Source of the DNA: DASZHJ01 sp035581425
Lineage (GTDB): Bacteria > Pseudomonadota > Alphaproteobacteria > ATCC43930 > CGMCC-115725
Direction of reading: 5' to 3'
DNA length: 64,000 bases
NCBI GenBank assembly: GCA_035581425.1
Contig: DATJVP010000024.1
Coordinates: 22,774 to 86,773 of the forward strand
Part shown: one piece after another, positions 1-7,171 of the stretch
How the letters are laid out: each line of letters begins with the position of its first letter
Position numbering within the stretch: position 1 is the stretch's first letter
The notes under the pieces: generated by a model
The model's input: only the letters and a program-made list of their open reading frames with translations
Databases searched by the model: none
What the model was told of the DNA's origin: nothing
Made by a program: the position numbers and the translations under genes

Positions 1-522
1 GGCTTCCAGGCGGCGCGCGAGATCGGCCGCGCGCTCCGCCACGATATCCGCGACATGCACGCTGGCGGCGCCTGCCTCCGCGATCGCGAAGGCGATGGCG
101 TTACCGACGCCGCCGGAACCCACGACGAGCGCGCGGCGCCCCTCGATCCGCTGCCCGGTTCGGGCCAGTCCCTTCACGAAGCCGAGGCCGTCGACGATAT
201 CGCCCGTCCAGCTTCCGTCGGCCTCGCGCCGCACGACGTTGGCAGACCCGACGCGGCGGGAGCGGGGCGTCAGGCGATCCACCAACGAGATCATCGATTG
301 CTTGTGAGGGATGGTCGCGATCAATCCCAGGGCGTTCCGCACGCTACGCAGTCCGGCGACGAAGGAAGGAAGGTGCGCCGGCGTAACGTGCACCGGCACG
401 CAGACCGCATTGAAACCGTTGGCTCGGAAGAGCGCGCTCAGGACCTCCGGCGAGCGGACCTGGCGAATGGGATCGCCGACGATGGGCAGGAGCTGTGTCG
501 CGCCGTCGACGATCTTTTGCAT
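1..522 (-). CDS. Shikimate dehydrogenase-like oxidoreductase (C-terminus cut by window edge)
   Basis: The visible 174 residues read as an AroE-type N-terminal substrate domain (GDPI near the start, then TIPHK with the usual catalytic lysine) followed by the start of an NAD(P)-binding fold (VVGSGGVGNAIAFAI). The motif that is normally NTDGxG reads DIVDGLGF here: the Asp is kept but the Asn-Thr is not. This may therefore be a catabolic or quinate-type relative rather than the biosynthetic aroE. The ATG overlaps the stop of the upstream gene by one base (TGATG), so the two are translationally coupled. The gene runs off the left edge, so its full length is unknown. Confidence 0.8.
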   Translation of the reverse strand, partial: MQKIVDGATQLLPIVGDPIRQVRSPEVLSALFRANGFNAVCVPVHVTPAHLPSFVAGLRSVRNALGLIATIPHKQSMISLVDRLTPRSRRVGSANVVRREADGSWTGDIVDGLGFVKGLARTGQRIEGRRALVVGSGGVGNAIAFAIAEAGAASVHVADIVAERAADLARRLEA

Positions 523-1208
523 CAGGCGACATCCTCCGCAGTGAGAAGATAGGCCAGGTCATAAACGGCCGACTGCTCCGCGGTGATCGCGACCGCCTCG
601 CGCAAGAGGGCAAGGACCGCGGGCATCGCCGCCTGCACTTCCGGCCGGCCGGTGCCCTCCACCATCACCACCGCATCGAAGACGTCCTCGCCGGTTGCCG
701 TCCGCAGCTCGGTCTCGCGGGTCTTGACCCGCGATGTGTCCGGCGAGGCCACGCCAAAGTGAGCGCCGGCGATGCCATCGACCACGGCGATGCGATAGGC
801 GAGCCGCTCCGCCGCCGCCTCGAAATCGGCCAAGGCACCGTCCGGAACGCTCAACCTGATCGTGGCGAGCGCGCCGCCGATTCCCCGTCCGACACTCGCG
901 GAAAGGATGCAGGCGCAGCGGGCGAAGTTCCGAAAGCTCGGAAGAGTGCGTTTTGCCCAGTGCGTGGGATTGTTGAGCCGCGCGCGGTAATCCTCCGAGC
1001 TCAGCGTCTCCAATTTCACGGTCTCGTAGAGCGTGAACCAGCGCTGATGGTCGAGGCCCCAATCCACGTACCGCCGCCCCACAAGAAAGCCCGGTACACC
1101 CAGGCGCTCCGGCATATGCTGGCGCGTGTGCCAGGTGCTGTACTCAGCCTCGCCGGCGGCGGTGATATCGTGCCAGATCGCCATGAACGCTCGCCCCCTG
1201 AGAGCCAT
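522..1208 (-). CDS. Dimeric alpha-beta barrel (EthD/DUF4286-like) protein
   Basis: A 228-residue protein. The start at 1208 is chosen because GAGGAG lies 7 bases upstream; an internal ATG at 1184 is the alternative. The N-terminal part (AIWHDI, then WHTRQHMPERLG and GFLVGRRY) resembles small ferredoxin-like dimeric barrels, which often bind or modify small aromatic or polyketide-like molecules. A second half with LRTATGEDVFDAVVMVEG may be another copy of the fold. It sits 56 bases downstream of the formaldehyde-dehydrogenase gene and is coupled to the AroE-like gene below it, suggesting a small catabolic operon. The substrate is unknown. Confidence 0.65.
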   Translation of the reverse strand: MALRGRAFMAIWHDITAAGEAEYSTWHTRQHMPERLGVPGFLVGRRYVDWGLDHQRWFTLYETVKLETLSSEDYRARLNNPTHWAKRTLPSFRNFARCACILSASVGRGIGGALATIRLSVPDGALADFEAAAERLAYRIAVVDGIAGAHFGVASPDTSRVKTRETELRTATGEDVFDAVVMVEGTGRPEVQAAMPAVLALLREAVAITAEQSAVYDLAYLLTAEDVA

Positions 1209-1264
1209 CGCTCCGCTCCTCGCAAGTTCCGATTTTCCTGGCGCTGCCGCGGGACTCACCCCGC

Positions 1265-2374
1265 TCAATAGACAACGACGCTGCGGATCGATTTTCCCTC
1301 GTGCATGAGGTCGAAGCCGTGGTTGATCTGCTCGAGCTTCAGGGTGTGCGTGATCAGCGGGTCGATCTGGATCTTCCCGTCCATATACCAATCGACGATC
1401 CTCGGGACATCGGTGCGGCCGCGCGCGCCGCCGAAGGCCGTGCCCTTCCAGACGCGGCCCGTGACGAGTTGGAAGGGACGCGTGCGGATCTCCTGGCCTG
1501 CCCCGGCGACGCCGATGATGATGCTGACGCCCCAGCCCTTATGACAGCACTCGAGCGCCTGGCGCATCACGTCGACATTGCCGATGCACTCGAAGCTGTA
1601 ATCGGCACCGCCTTTGGTGAGATTGACGAGATAGGGAACGATCTCCGCGCCGACCTCCTTCGGATTGACGAAATGCGTCATGCCGAAGCGCTCCGCGAGG
1701 GCGCGGCGCGCGGGATTGATGTCGACACCGACGATCATCTCGGCGCCGGCCATGCGCGCGCCCTGGACGACGTTGAGGCCGATGCCGCCGAGGCCGAACA
1801 CCACCACCCTGGCGCCGGGCTCGACCTTCGCGGTGTTGATGACCGCGCCAATGCCGGTCGTGACGCCGCAGCCGATGTAGCAGACCTTGTCGAAGGGCGC
1901 ATCCTCGCGAATCTTCGCGAGCGCGATCTCCGGCACCACCGTGTGGTTCGCGAAGGTCGAGGTCCCCATGTAGTGCAGGAGCCGGCTGCCGCCGAGGGAG
2001 AAGCGGCTGGAGCCGTCCGGCATCAACCCCTGCCCCTGCGTCGCGCGGATCGCCTGGCAGAGATTCGTCTTCCGGCTGAGGCAATACTCGCACTGCCGGC
2101 ATTCCGGCGTGTAGAGGGGGATCACATGGTCGCCGCGCTTGAGGCTGGTGACCCCTGGGCCGACCTCGACGACGACACCTGCGCCCTCATGCCCGAGGAC
2201 CGCGGGGAAAAGCCCCTCGGGATCGGCGCCGGAGAGCGTGTAGGCGTCGGTGTGGCAGATGCCGGTCGCCTTGACCTCGACCAACACCTCGCCCTGCTTC
2301 GGTCCCTCGAGTTCGACGGTCTCGATGGTAAGGGGCGCACCCGCCTTGTGCGCCACTGCCGCGCGCGTCTTCAT
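1265..2374 (-). CDS. frmA: S-(hydroxymethyl)glutathione dehydrogenase / class III alcohol dehydrogenase
   Basis: A 369-residue zinc alcohol dehydrogenase of the class III type, which oxidises the glutathione adduct of formaldehyde with NAD. Catalytic zinc ligands are visible at C40 (GICHTD), H62-E63 (GHEGAG) and C169 (IGCGVTTG). The structural zinc cysteines are C92, C95, C98 and C106. The nucleotide-binding glycines are GLGGIG at about 194-199. The length matches the family. GAGGAGG precedes the ATG. It lies 12 bases downstream of pntB on the same strand and 56 bases upstream of a barrel protein, so it may be read from the pnt promoter. Closely related MDR enzymes with other substrates cannot be excluded. 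Confidence 0.88.
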   Translation of the reverse strand: MKTRAAVAHKAGAPLTIETVELEGPKQGEVLVEVKATGICHTDAYTLSGADPEGLFPAVLGHEGAGVVVEVGPGVTSLKRGDHVIPLYTPECRQCEYCLSRKTNLCQAIRATQGQGLMPDGSSRFSLGGSRLLHYMGTSTFANHTVVPEIALAKIREDAPFDKVCYIGCGVTTGIGAVINTAKVEPGARVVVFGLGGIGLNVVQGARMAGAEMIVGVDINPARRALAERFGMTHFVNPKEVGAEIVPYLVNLTKGGADYSFECIGNVDVMRQALECCHKGWGVSIIIGVAGAGQEIRTRPFQLVTGRVWKGTAFGGARGRTDVPRIVDWYMDGKIQIDPLITHTLKLEQINHGFDLMHEGKSIRSVVVY

Positions 2375-2386
2375 CGCAGCCTCCTC

Positions 2387-3775
2387 TCAGGCGCCGAGCG
2401 CCTTGACAATCTCCTCGCACATCTTCTTGGCATCGCCGAAGAGCATCATGGTGTTGTCGCGGTAGAAGAGCTCGTTCTCGACCCCGGCGTAGCCCGAGGC
2501 CATCGAGCGCTTGACGAAAAGCACAGTCTTCGCCTTCTCGACGTCGAGGATCGGCATGCCGTAAATCGGCGAGTGCGGATCGGTCTTGGCGGCGGGATTG
2601 GTGACGTCGTTGGCGCCGATCACGAAGGCCACGTCCGTGGTGGCGAAGTCGCGGTTGATCTCCTCGAGCTCCAGCACCTCGTCGTAGGGCACGTTCGCCT
2701 CAGCAAGCAGCACGTTCATGTGGCCGGGCATGCGGCCGGCGACGGGATGGATCGCGTAGCGGACGGTGACGCCCTCTTTCTTGAGGATATCCGCCATCTC
2801 TCGCAGCGCGTGTTGCGCCTGCGCCACCGCCATGCCGTAGCCGGGCACGATGATGACGGAGGCCGCGTTCTTGAGGATGAAGGCCGCGTCCTCGGCGCTG
2901 CCGGATTTGACGGTCTTGTCGCCGGTCGCTGCCGCCGCCACCGTGCCGCCCTCGGTGCCGAAGCCGCCGAGGATCACGTTGAAGATCGAGCGGTTCATCC
3001 CCTTGCACATGATGTAGCTGAGGATCGCACCGGAGGAGCCGACCAACGCCCCCGTTACGATCAGGAGCGGGTTCGCAAGCGTGAAGCCGATGCCGCAGGC
3101 GGCCCAACCGGAGTAGGAGTTCAGCATCGAGATAACGACGGGCATGTCAGCCCCGCCGATCGGCAGGATCAGCAACAGGCCCAGCGCCAGCGAGACCAGC
3201 ACGATGAGCCAGAAATAGGCCCAGGACTGATCAATGACGAAGAGCACGATGAGCACCACCATGAGCACGCCGAGCGCGGCGTTGAGGAAGTGCTGGCCCG
3301 GGAACATGAGGGGCTTGCCGGAGATGAGTGCCTGCAGCTTGCCGAAGGCCACGATCGAGCCGGTGAAAGTTATGGCGCCGATCGCGGTTCCGAGGCTCAT
3401 CTCGATGAGGCTCGAGCGATGGATGGCCCCCACGCTGCCGATGCCGTAGGAATCGGGCGCGTAGAAGGCGGCGGCGGCGACGCAGACCGCGGCGAGGCCG
3501 ACGAGGCTGTGGAAGGCCGCGACGAGCTGGGGCAGCGCCGTCATCTGGATGCGAAGCGCGATGAAGGCGCCGATCCCCGCACCGATCAGGATCGCGACGA
3601 CGATGGCGACGTAGCCGGAGACGCCCCAAAGCGTGGTGCCGACGGCGATCACCATGCCGATGATGCCGAAGAGATTGCCGCCCCGAGACGAAGTCGGCGA
3701 GGAGAGGCCGCGCAGCGCCATGATGAAGCAGACCGCTGCGACGAGGTAGAGCAGGAGCGCGAGGTTCTCGGTCAT
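2387..3775 (-). CDS. pntB: NAD(P) transhydrogenase subunit beta
   Basis: A 462-residue membrane subunit of the proton-translocating transhydrogenase that makes NADPH from NADH at the inner membrane. The first roughly 260 residues are a run of hydrophobic segments (domain II). The C-terminal domain III carries the NADP-binding GYGMAVAQAQHALREM and, near the end, VFVKRSMASGYAGVEN, both typical of PntB. The length is standard. It is the last of three pnt genes in the order pntAA, pntAB, pntB, the split arrangement common in alphaproteobacteria. The gap to pntAB is 13 bases. Confidence 0.95.
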   Translation of the reverse strand: MTENLALLLYLVAAVCFIMALRGLSSPTSSRGGNLFGIIGMVIAVGTTLWGVSGYVAIVVAILIGAGIGAFIALRIQMTALPQLVAAFHSLVGLAAVCVAAAAFYAPDSYGIGSVGAIHRSSLIEMSLGTAIGAITFTGSIVAFGKLQALISGKPLMFPGQHFLNAALGVLMVVLIVLFVIDQSWAYFWLIVLVSLALGLLLILPIGGADMPVVISMLNSYSGWAACGIGFTLANPLLIVTGALVGSSGAILSYIMCKGMNRSIFNVILGGFGTEGGTVAAAATGDKTVKSGSAEDAAFILKNAASVIIVPGYGMAVAQAQHALREMADILKKEGVTVRYAIHPVAGRMPGHMNVLLAEANVPYDEVLELEEINRDFATTDVAFVIGANDVTNPAAKTDPHSPIYGMPILDVEKAKTVLFVKRSMASGYAGVENELFYRDNTMMLFGDAKKMCEEIVKALGA

Positions 3776-3788
3776 GGATCGCGCCTCG

Positions 3789-4205
3789 CTATTTCATCTT
3801 CTTCTTGAACATCTGCAGCATGCGCTGCGTCACGATGAAGCCGCCGAATATGTTGATCGAGGCGAGTAGCACACCGAGCGTCCCCATGGCCTTGGAGAAA
3901 CTGAATCCGATTGGCCCCGCGGCGATGAGGGCGCCCACGACAATGACGCTGGAGATCGCATTGGTGACGCTCATCAGCGGCGAGTGCAGCGCTGGGGTCA
4001 CTCGCCACACCACGTAATAGCCCACGAAGACCGCGAGCACGAAGATCGTGAGGAAGTAGACCAGGAGATCGCCGTGGCCGCTGCCTTGCGCGACCTGCGC
4101 CGCCTGCGCCGCGACCTGCTGCGCAAGCGTATCGAGGCCGTTCGCGAGCTGATGCGCCTGGCTTGCAAGGTCCTGGGCATTGGTGGCAACGGGCGTGTCA
4201 GCCAT
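3789..4205 (-). CDS. pntAB: NAD(P) transhydrogenase subunit alpha, part 2 (membrane)
   Basis: A 138-residue small membrane subunit. A hydrophilic, coiled-coil-like N-terminus (about residues 10-45, rich in Ala and Gln) precedes three or four hydrophobic segments with FVGYYVVWRVTPALHSPLM and SSVIVVGALIA, as in the PntA-2 family. In enterobacteria this region is fused to domain I; here it is a separate gene between pntAA and pntB. The start codon lies 3 bases after the pntAA stop, so the three are almost certainly one transcript and one complex. Confidence 0.93.
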   Translation of the reverse strand: MADTPVATNAQDLASQAHQLANGLDTLAQQVAAQAAQVAQGSGHGDLLVYFLTIFVLAVFVGYYVVWRVTPALHSPLMSVTNAISSVIVVGALIAAGPIGFSFSKAMGTLGVLLASINIFGGFIVTQRMLQMFKKKMK

Positions 4206-4208
4206 GTC

Positions 4209-5375
4209 TCAGGCTCCTGCAGCAGAGGGCGCCGCGGGCGCCAGTTGGGGATGCACCACCGCGCCGTCCTTGGTGATGAGCGTCGCCTTCACGATTTCGT
4301 CGGTGGTGTCGATCTTGAGCTGCTTCTCCTTGTCGACGATGAGTGCGAGGAAGCTCAGGAGGTTTCGGGAATAGAGCTGACTTGCGTCGACCGCGATACG
4401 CGAGGGCACGTTCGCGTGGCCGACGATGCGGACGCCGTTTTCCGTGACGACGGTCTCGCCGAAGCGCGCGCCCTCGCAATTGCCGCCCTGCTCCACCGCG
4501 AGATCGATGATGATCGAGCCCGGACGCATCGCGGCGACCATATCGCGCGTGATGAGGATCGGCGCTTTCCGCCCGGGGATGAGCGCGGTGCAGATGACGA
4601 TGTCGGTCTTCTTGAGCGCCTCGGTCACGTGCTCGCGCTGGCGGCGCGCGAAATCCTCGCCCATCTCCTTGGCGTAGCCGCCGGCGGTCTCCATCGCCTT
4701 CATCGCCTCGATATCGACCACGAGGAAGCTCGCGCCGAGGCTCTCGACCTGCTCCTTCGCGGCAAGCCGCACGTCGGTCGCGGAGACGACGGCGCCGAGG
4801 CGGCGCGCGGTCGCGATCGCCTGGAGCCCCGCCACGCCCGCACCCATCACGAGGACGCGCGCGGGCGCCACGGTGCCGGCTGCCGTCATCATCATGGGCA
4901 TGGCGCGCCCGAATTCGTCGGCAGCGTCGATCACGGCCTTGTAGCCCGCGAGATTCGACTGCGAGGAGAGCACATCCATCGCTTGCGCGCGGGTAATGCG
5001 GGGAATGAGCTCCATCGCGAAGCTCGTGACGCCCGCCGCGGCGTAGGCCTTCACGTCCTCGGGCTGCTGCAGCGGCTGCAGCAGCGCGATCAGCACCGCG
5101 CCGCGCTTCATCGCCGCGAGCTCGTCAGTGCCGCCCTCGCGTAGCGGGCGCTGCACCTTGAGGACGATGTCGCCCGCACCCAGCGCGTCGGCGGCGGTTG
5201 CCGCAATAGTGGCTCCGGCCGCACGATAGGCGTCGTCGGGAAATGCCGTTCCTTCTCCGGCGCCGCTCTCCACCACCACTTCGAGCCCCTGACCGACCAG
5301 CCGTTTCACCGTATCCGGGGTCGCCGCCACTCGACGCTCGTGGGCGCGGCGCTCCTTCGGAATGCTGATCTTCAT
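4209..5375 (-). CDS. pntAA: NAD(P) transhydrogenase subunit alpha, part 1 (NAD-binding)
   Basis: A 388-residue soluble NAD(H)-binding domain I of the transhydrogenase. It starts MKISIPKERRAHERRVA, the family's standard opening, so the start is placed at 5375 rather than at an in-frame ATG 54 bases upstream. The dinucleotide-binding site GAGVAGLQAIATARRLGA follows VAPARVLVMG, and PGRKAPILITRDMV and LAVEQGGNCE are typical of AlaDH/PNT proteins. It is the first gene of the pnt operon. No strong Shine-Dalgarno is seen before the ATG. Confidence 0.94.
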   Translation of the reverse strand: MKISIPKERRAHERRVAATPDTVKRLVGQGLEVVVESGAGEGTAFPDDAYRAAGATIAATAADALGAGDIVLKVQRPLREGGTDELAAMKRGAVLIALLQPLQQPEDVKAYAAAGVTSFAMELIPRITRAQAMDVLSSQSNLAGYKAVIDAADEFGRAMPMMMTAAGTVAPARVLVMGAGVAGLQAIATARRLGAVVSATDVRLAAKEQVESLGASFLVVDIEAMKAMETAGGYAKEMGEDFARRQREHVTEALKKTDIVICTALIPGRKAPILITRDMVAAMRPGSIIIDLAVEQGGNCEGARFGETVVTENGVRIVGHANVPSRIAVDASQLYSRNLLSFLALIVDKEKQLKIDTTDEIVKATLITKDGAVVHPQLAPAAPSAAGA

Positions 5376-5679
5376 GGGGCGTCTCTGCTGCGGCGAGGGA
5401 AAACCGGGACGGAGCGGGGGCCGACACAATGCCCGGCGGGACCTTATTTGTGAAGCCCGCCCTGAGGTTCATGGTGCACCGCCGAACACGTCATTTCAAA
5501 GACTTGTCGCCGAGGGCGGCGATGCCAGGGTCCGGACAAGTGCCAAAGCTGACCTTTCCATTCCATGGCTGCATTGCATAGAATGCAAGCAATCGGGCCC
5601 CGGGGGTGCCCGAGAATTTTCCTCGTGAAATCAACCCCTTCGTAACTCGCCCTTTGGCGGCCAGGGAGGGCCGCGCCGG
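5376..5679. other. Divergent intergenic region, pnt operon / ECF sigma factor
   Basis: About 300 bases with no convincing gene. It holds a 15-bp dyad at 5574-5588. A possible minus-strand promoter for pnt (TTGCAT, 17 bases, TGGAAT at 5588-5560) would leave a leader of about 180 bases. A GC-rich inverted stretch sits at about 5595-5611, and GGGAGGG lies 10 bases before a TTG codon at 5680. Confidence 0.5.
5574..5588. repeat. 15-bp perfect dyad TTGCAT-AGA-ATGCAA
   Basis: Two 6-base arms in perfect inverted repeat with a 3-base spacer, placed between two divergent transcription units. It could be a dimeric regulator site. One arm also matches a possible -35 element for pnt on the minus strand. 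No regulator can be named. Confidence 0.4.
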
Positions 5680-6291
5680 TTGCCCTCGCGGAATAAACCG
5701 TTTCCCGATGCGTTATCACCCCGTCAGGCCGACCCGGGCGGGCCGGCGCCGTCGGGCTTTATCCCGGCGAGCGCCCGCTTCAGCGACCAGCTGGTGGCAG
5801 CGTTGCCACGACTCCGGCGCTTTGCTCGCGGCCTGACCGGCTCCGCCTTCGAAGCGGATGACCTGGTTCAAGCGGCTTGCGAGCGGGCACTCACCCGCGA
5901 GCACCAGTTCCAGGAAGGCACCCGCTTCGACAGCTGGATGTTCCGCATCGTGCAGACGATCTGGATCGACCAGATCCGCGCGCGGGACGTCCGGAAGGAA
6001 GAGCCTGAGGCGGAAGGGGAGCGTGTCGGCACCAACGAGCCGATGCGCCGCGTAGAGGCAAGGCTGGGGCTCGCCGAGGTCTCGGAGGCGCTCGAGCATT
6101 TGCCGCCGGAGCAGCGCATGGCGCTGCTCCTCGTGACGGTTGACGGGTTGAGCTACAAGGAGGCGGCCGCGGTCGCCGAGGTGCCGGTAGGCACCATCAT
6201 GAGCCGTCTTGCACGGGCGCGGGTCGCGCTGCAGGCACGGCTCGCGCGCGGCGGCTCCTCCGGGAGTAGGGACGATGCAGAGGCCGACTGA
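5680..6291 (+). CDS. ECF-type RNA polymerase sigma factor
   Basis: Up to 203 residues with sigma-70 region 2 (ARGLTGSAFEADDLVQAACE, then FDSWMFRIVQTIWIDQIRAR) and region 4 (LPPEQRMALLLVTVDGLSYKEAAAVAEVPVGTIMSRLARAR). It would direct polymerase to a stress regulon. The start is uncertain: TTG at 5680 has a good ribosome site (GGGAGGG) but gives about 33 extra residues before the conserved fold, and an ECF-like promoter lies inside that extension. A GTG at 5794 is the other in-frame choice. No in-frame ATG is available. The 3' end overlaps the anti-sigma gene by 17 bases. Confidence 0.88.
   Translation: MPSRNKPFPDALSPRQADPGGPAPSGFIPASARFSDQLVAALPRLRRFARGLTGSAFEADDLVQAACERALTREHQFQEGTRFDSWMFRIVQTIWIDQIRARDVRKEEPEAEGERVGTNEPMRRVEARLGLAEVSEALEHLPPEQRMALLLVTVDGLSYKEAAAVAEVPVGTIMSRLARARVALQARLARGGSSGSRDDAEAD
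5690..5714 (+). promoter_or_regulatory. Possible ECF-sigma promoter GGAAT-N16-CGTT
   Basis: GGAAT at 5690-5694 and CGTT at 5711-5714 are 16 bases apart, close to the GGAAC-N16/17-CGTT pattern of several alphaproteobacterial ECF sigma factors. Such genes are often autoregulated. If it is used, transcription would begin near 5721, downstream of the TTG start. Confidence 0.4.
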
Positions 6292-7141
6292 CGAGCTGCT
6301 GATCGCCTATCTCGACGGCGAGACCGATGCCGCGACCTCGAGCGAGGTGGCGGCCGCGATTGCTCGCGACCCCGCACTCGCGCGCCAGGCCGAGGCATTG
6401 CGTCTGAGCGCATCGGCGCTTCGCGCGGCCTTCGACGATGTCCTGCACGAGCCGGTGCCGGAGCGGCTCGTCGCCGCCTGCCGCGTCCCGGAGAAGGTAA
6501 TCCGCTTCCCCGAGATACGCCCCGCGCAGCACATGCGTGCAACACCTACTTGGCGCAAATGGGCCTCGATCGCGGCGGCCGCGGCGATCGTGGGCTTCGT
6601 TCTCGGCGGGACGCTCGGCTACTTCCTCGCGCCGCAGCAGCCCGCGCCTCAGGTCGCCAACACCACGCCGCCTCCGACGCCGAACCTCTCGGCCGCAGCC
6701 TCGAACTGGCTCGATAACGTCGCGGGCTTCCACAAGATGTTCGTGACCTCGGGCCCGAACGACCGGCGCCTCGTCGACATACCCGCCAATCCGCAGAGCG
6801 ACGCCGAGCGAAAGCTGGCAACGCAACTGCCGCCCGACTTCCGCACGCCAAACCTGCAGCCCTGGGGGCTCGTCTTCGTCGGCGCTCGGCTTCTCTTCAT
6901 CGAGGGGCGCGCGGGTGCGCAGCTTTTCTACACGACCGACAACAAGGCGCTGGGGCCGATCACGGTCGTGGTGGCCAGCACCACATCACCGGATCTCGCG
7001 CCCACCTTCGACCGTCGCGGCGATCTCAACGTGCTGTATTGGCGCCACGGCGGCCACATGTACGCGATCCTCGGCACGCCCGACATCGGCTACCTCTGGA
7101 ACATCCACAACGACCTCGCCTGGCAGTTCGACGCGATCTGA
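6275..7141 (+). CDS. Membrane-anchored anti-sigma factor
   Basis: A 288-residue partner of the sigma factor, translationally coupled to it by a 17-base overlap (ATG at 6275, GGGAG upstream). The N-terminal acidic/helical part (DELLIAYLDGETDA, then ALARQAEALRLSASALRAAF) matches RsiW/RskA-like anti-sigma domains. One membrane segment lies at about residues 96-117 (ASIAAAAAIVGFVLGGTLGY). The remaining periplasmic domain of about 170 residues (PWGLVFVGARLLFIEGR, GDLNVLYWRHGGHMYAILG) resembles the sensor domains of transmembrane regulators. No CHCC zinc motif is seen. The signal sensed is unknown. Confidence 0.85.
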   Translation: MQRPTDELLIAYLDGETDAATSSEVAAAIARDPALARQAEALRLSASALRAAFDDVLHEPVPERLVAACRVPEKVIRFPEIRPAQHMRATPTWRKWASIAAAAAIVGFVLGGTLGYFLAPQQPAPQVANTTPPPTPNLSAAASNWLDNVAGFHKMFVTSGPNDRRLVDIPANPQSDAERKLATQLPPDFRTPNLQPWGLVFVGARLLFIEGRAGAQLFYTTDNKALGPITVVVASTTSPDLAPTFDRRGDLNVLYWRHGGHMYAILGTPDIGYLWNIHNDLAWQFDAI

Positions 7142-7171
7142 GAAGCGCGCTGTCAGCTGACAGCCGGCAAC

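Noticed and set aside
1301..3808. An 835-codon open frame on the plus strand across frmA and pntB
   Set aside because: It is antisense to two genes with clear families. Its translation is rich in Asp, Glu, His and Arg without any domain, the usual product of high GC at third codon positions.
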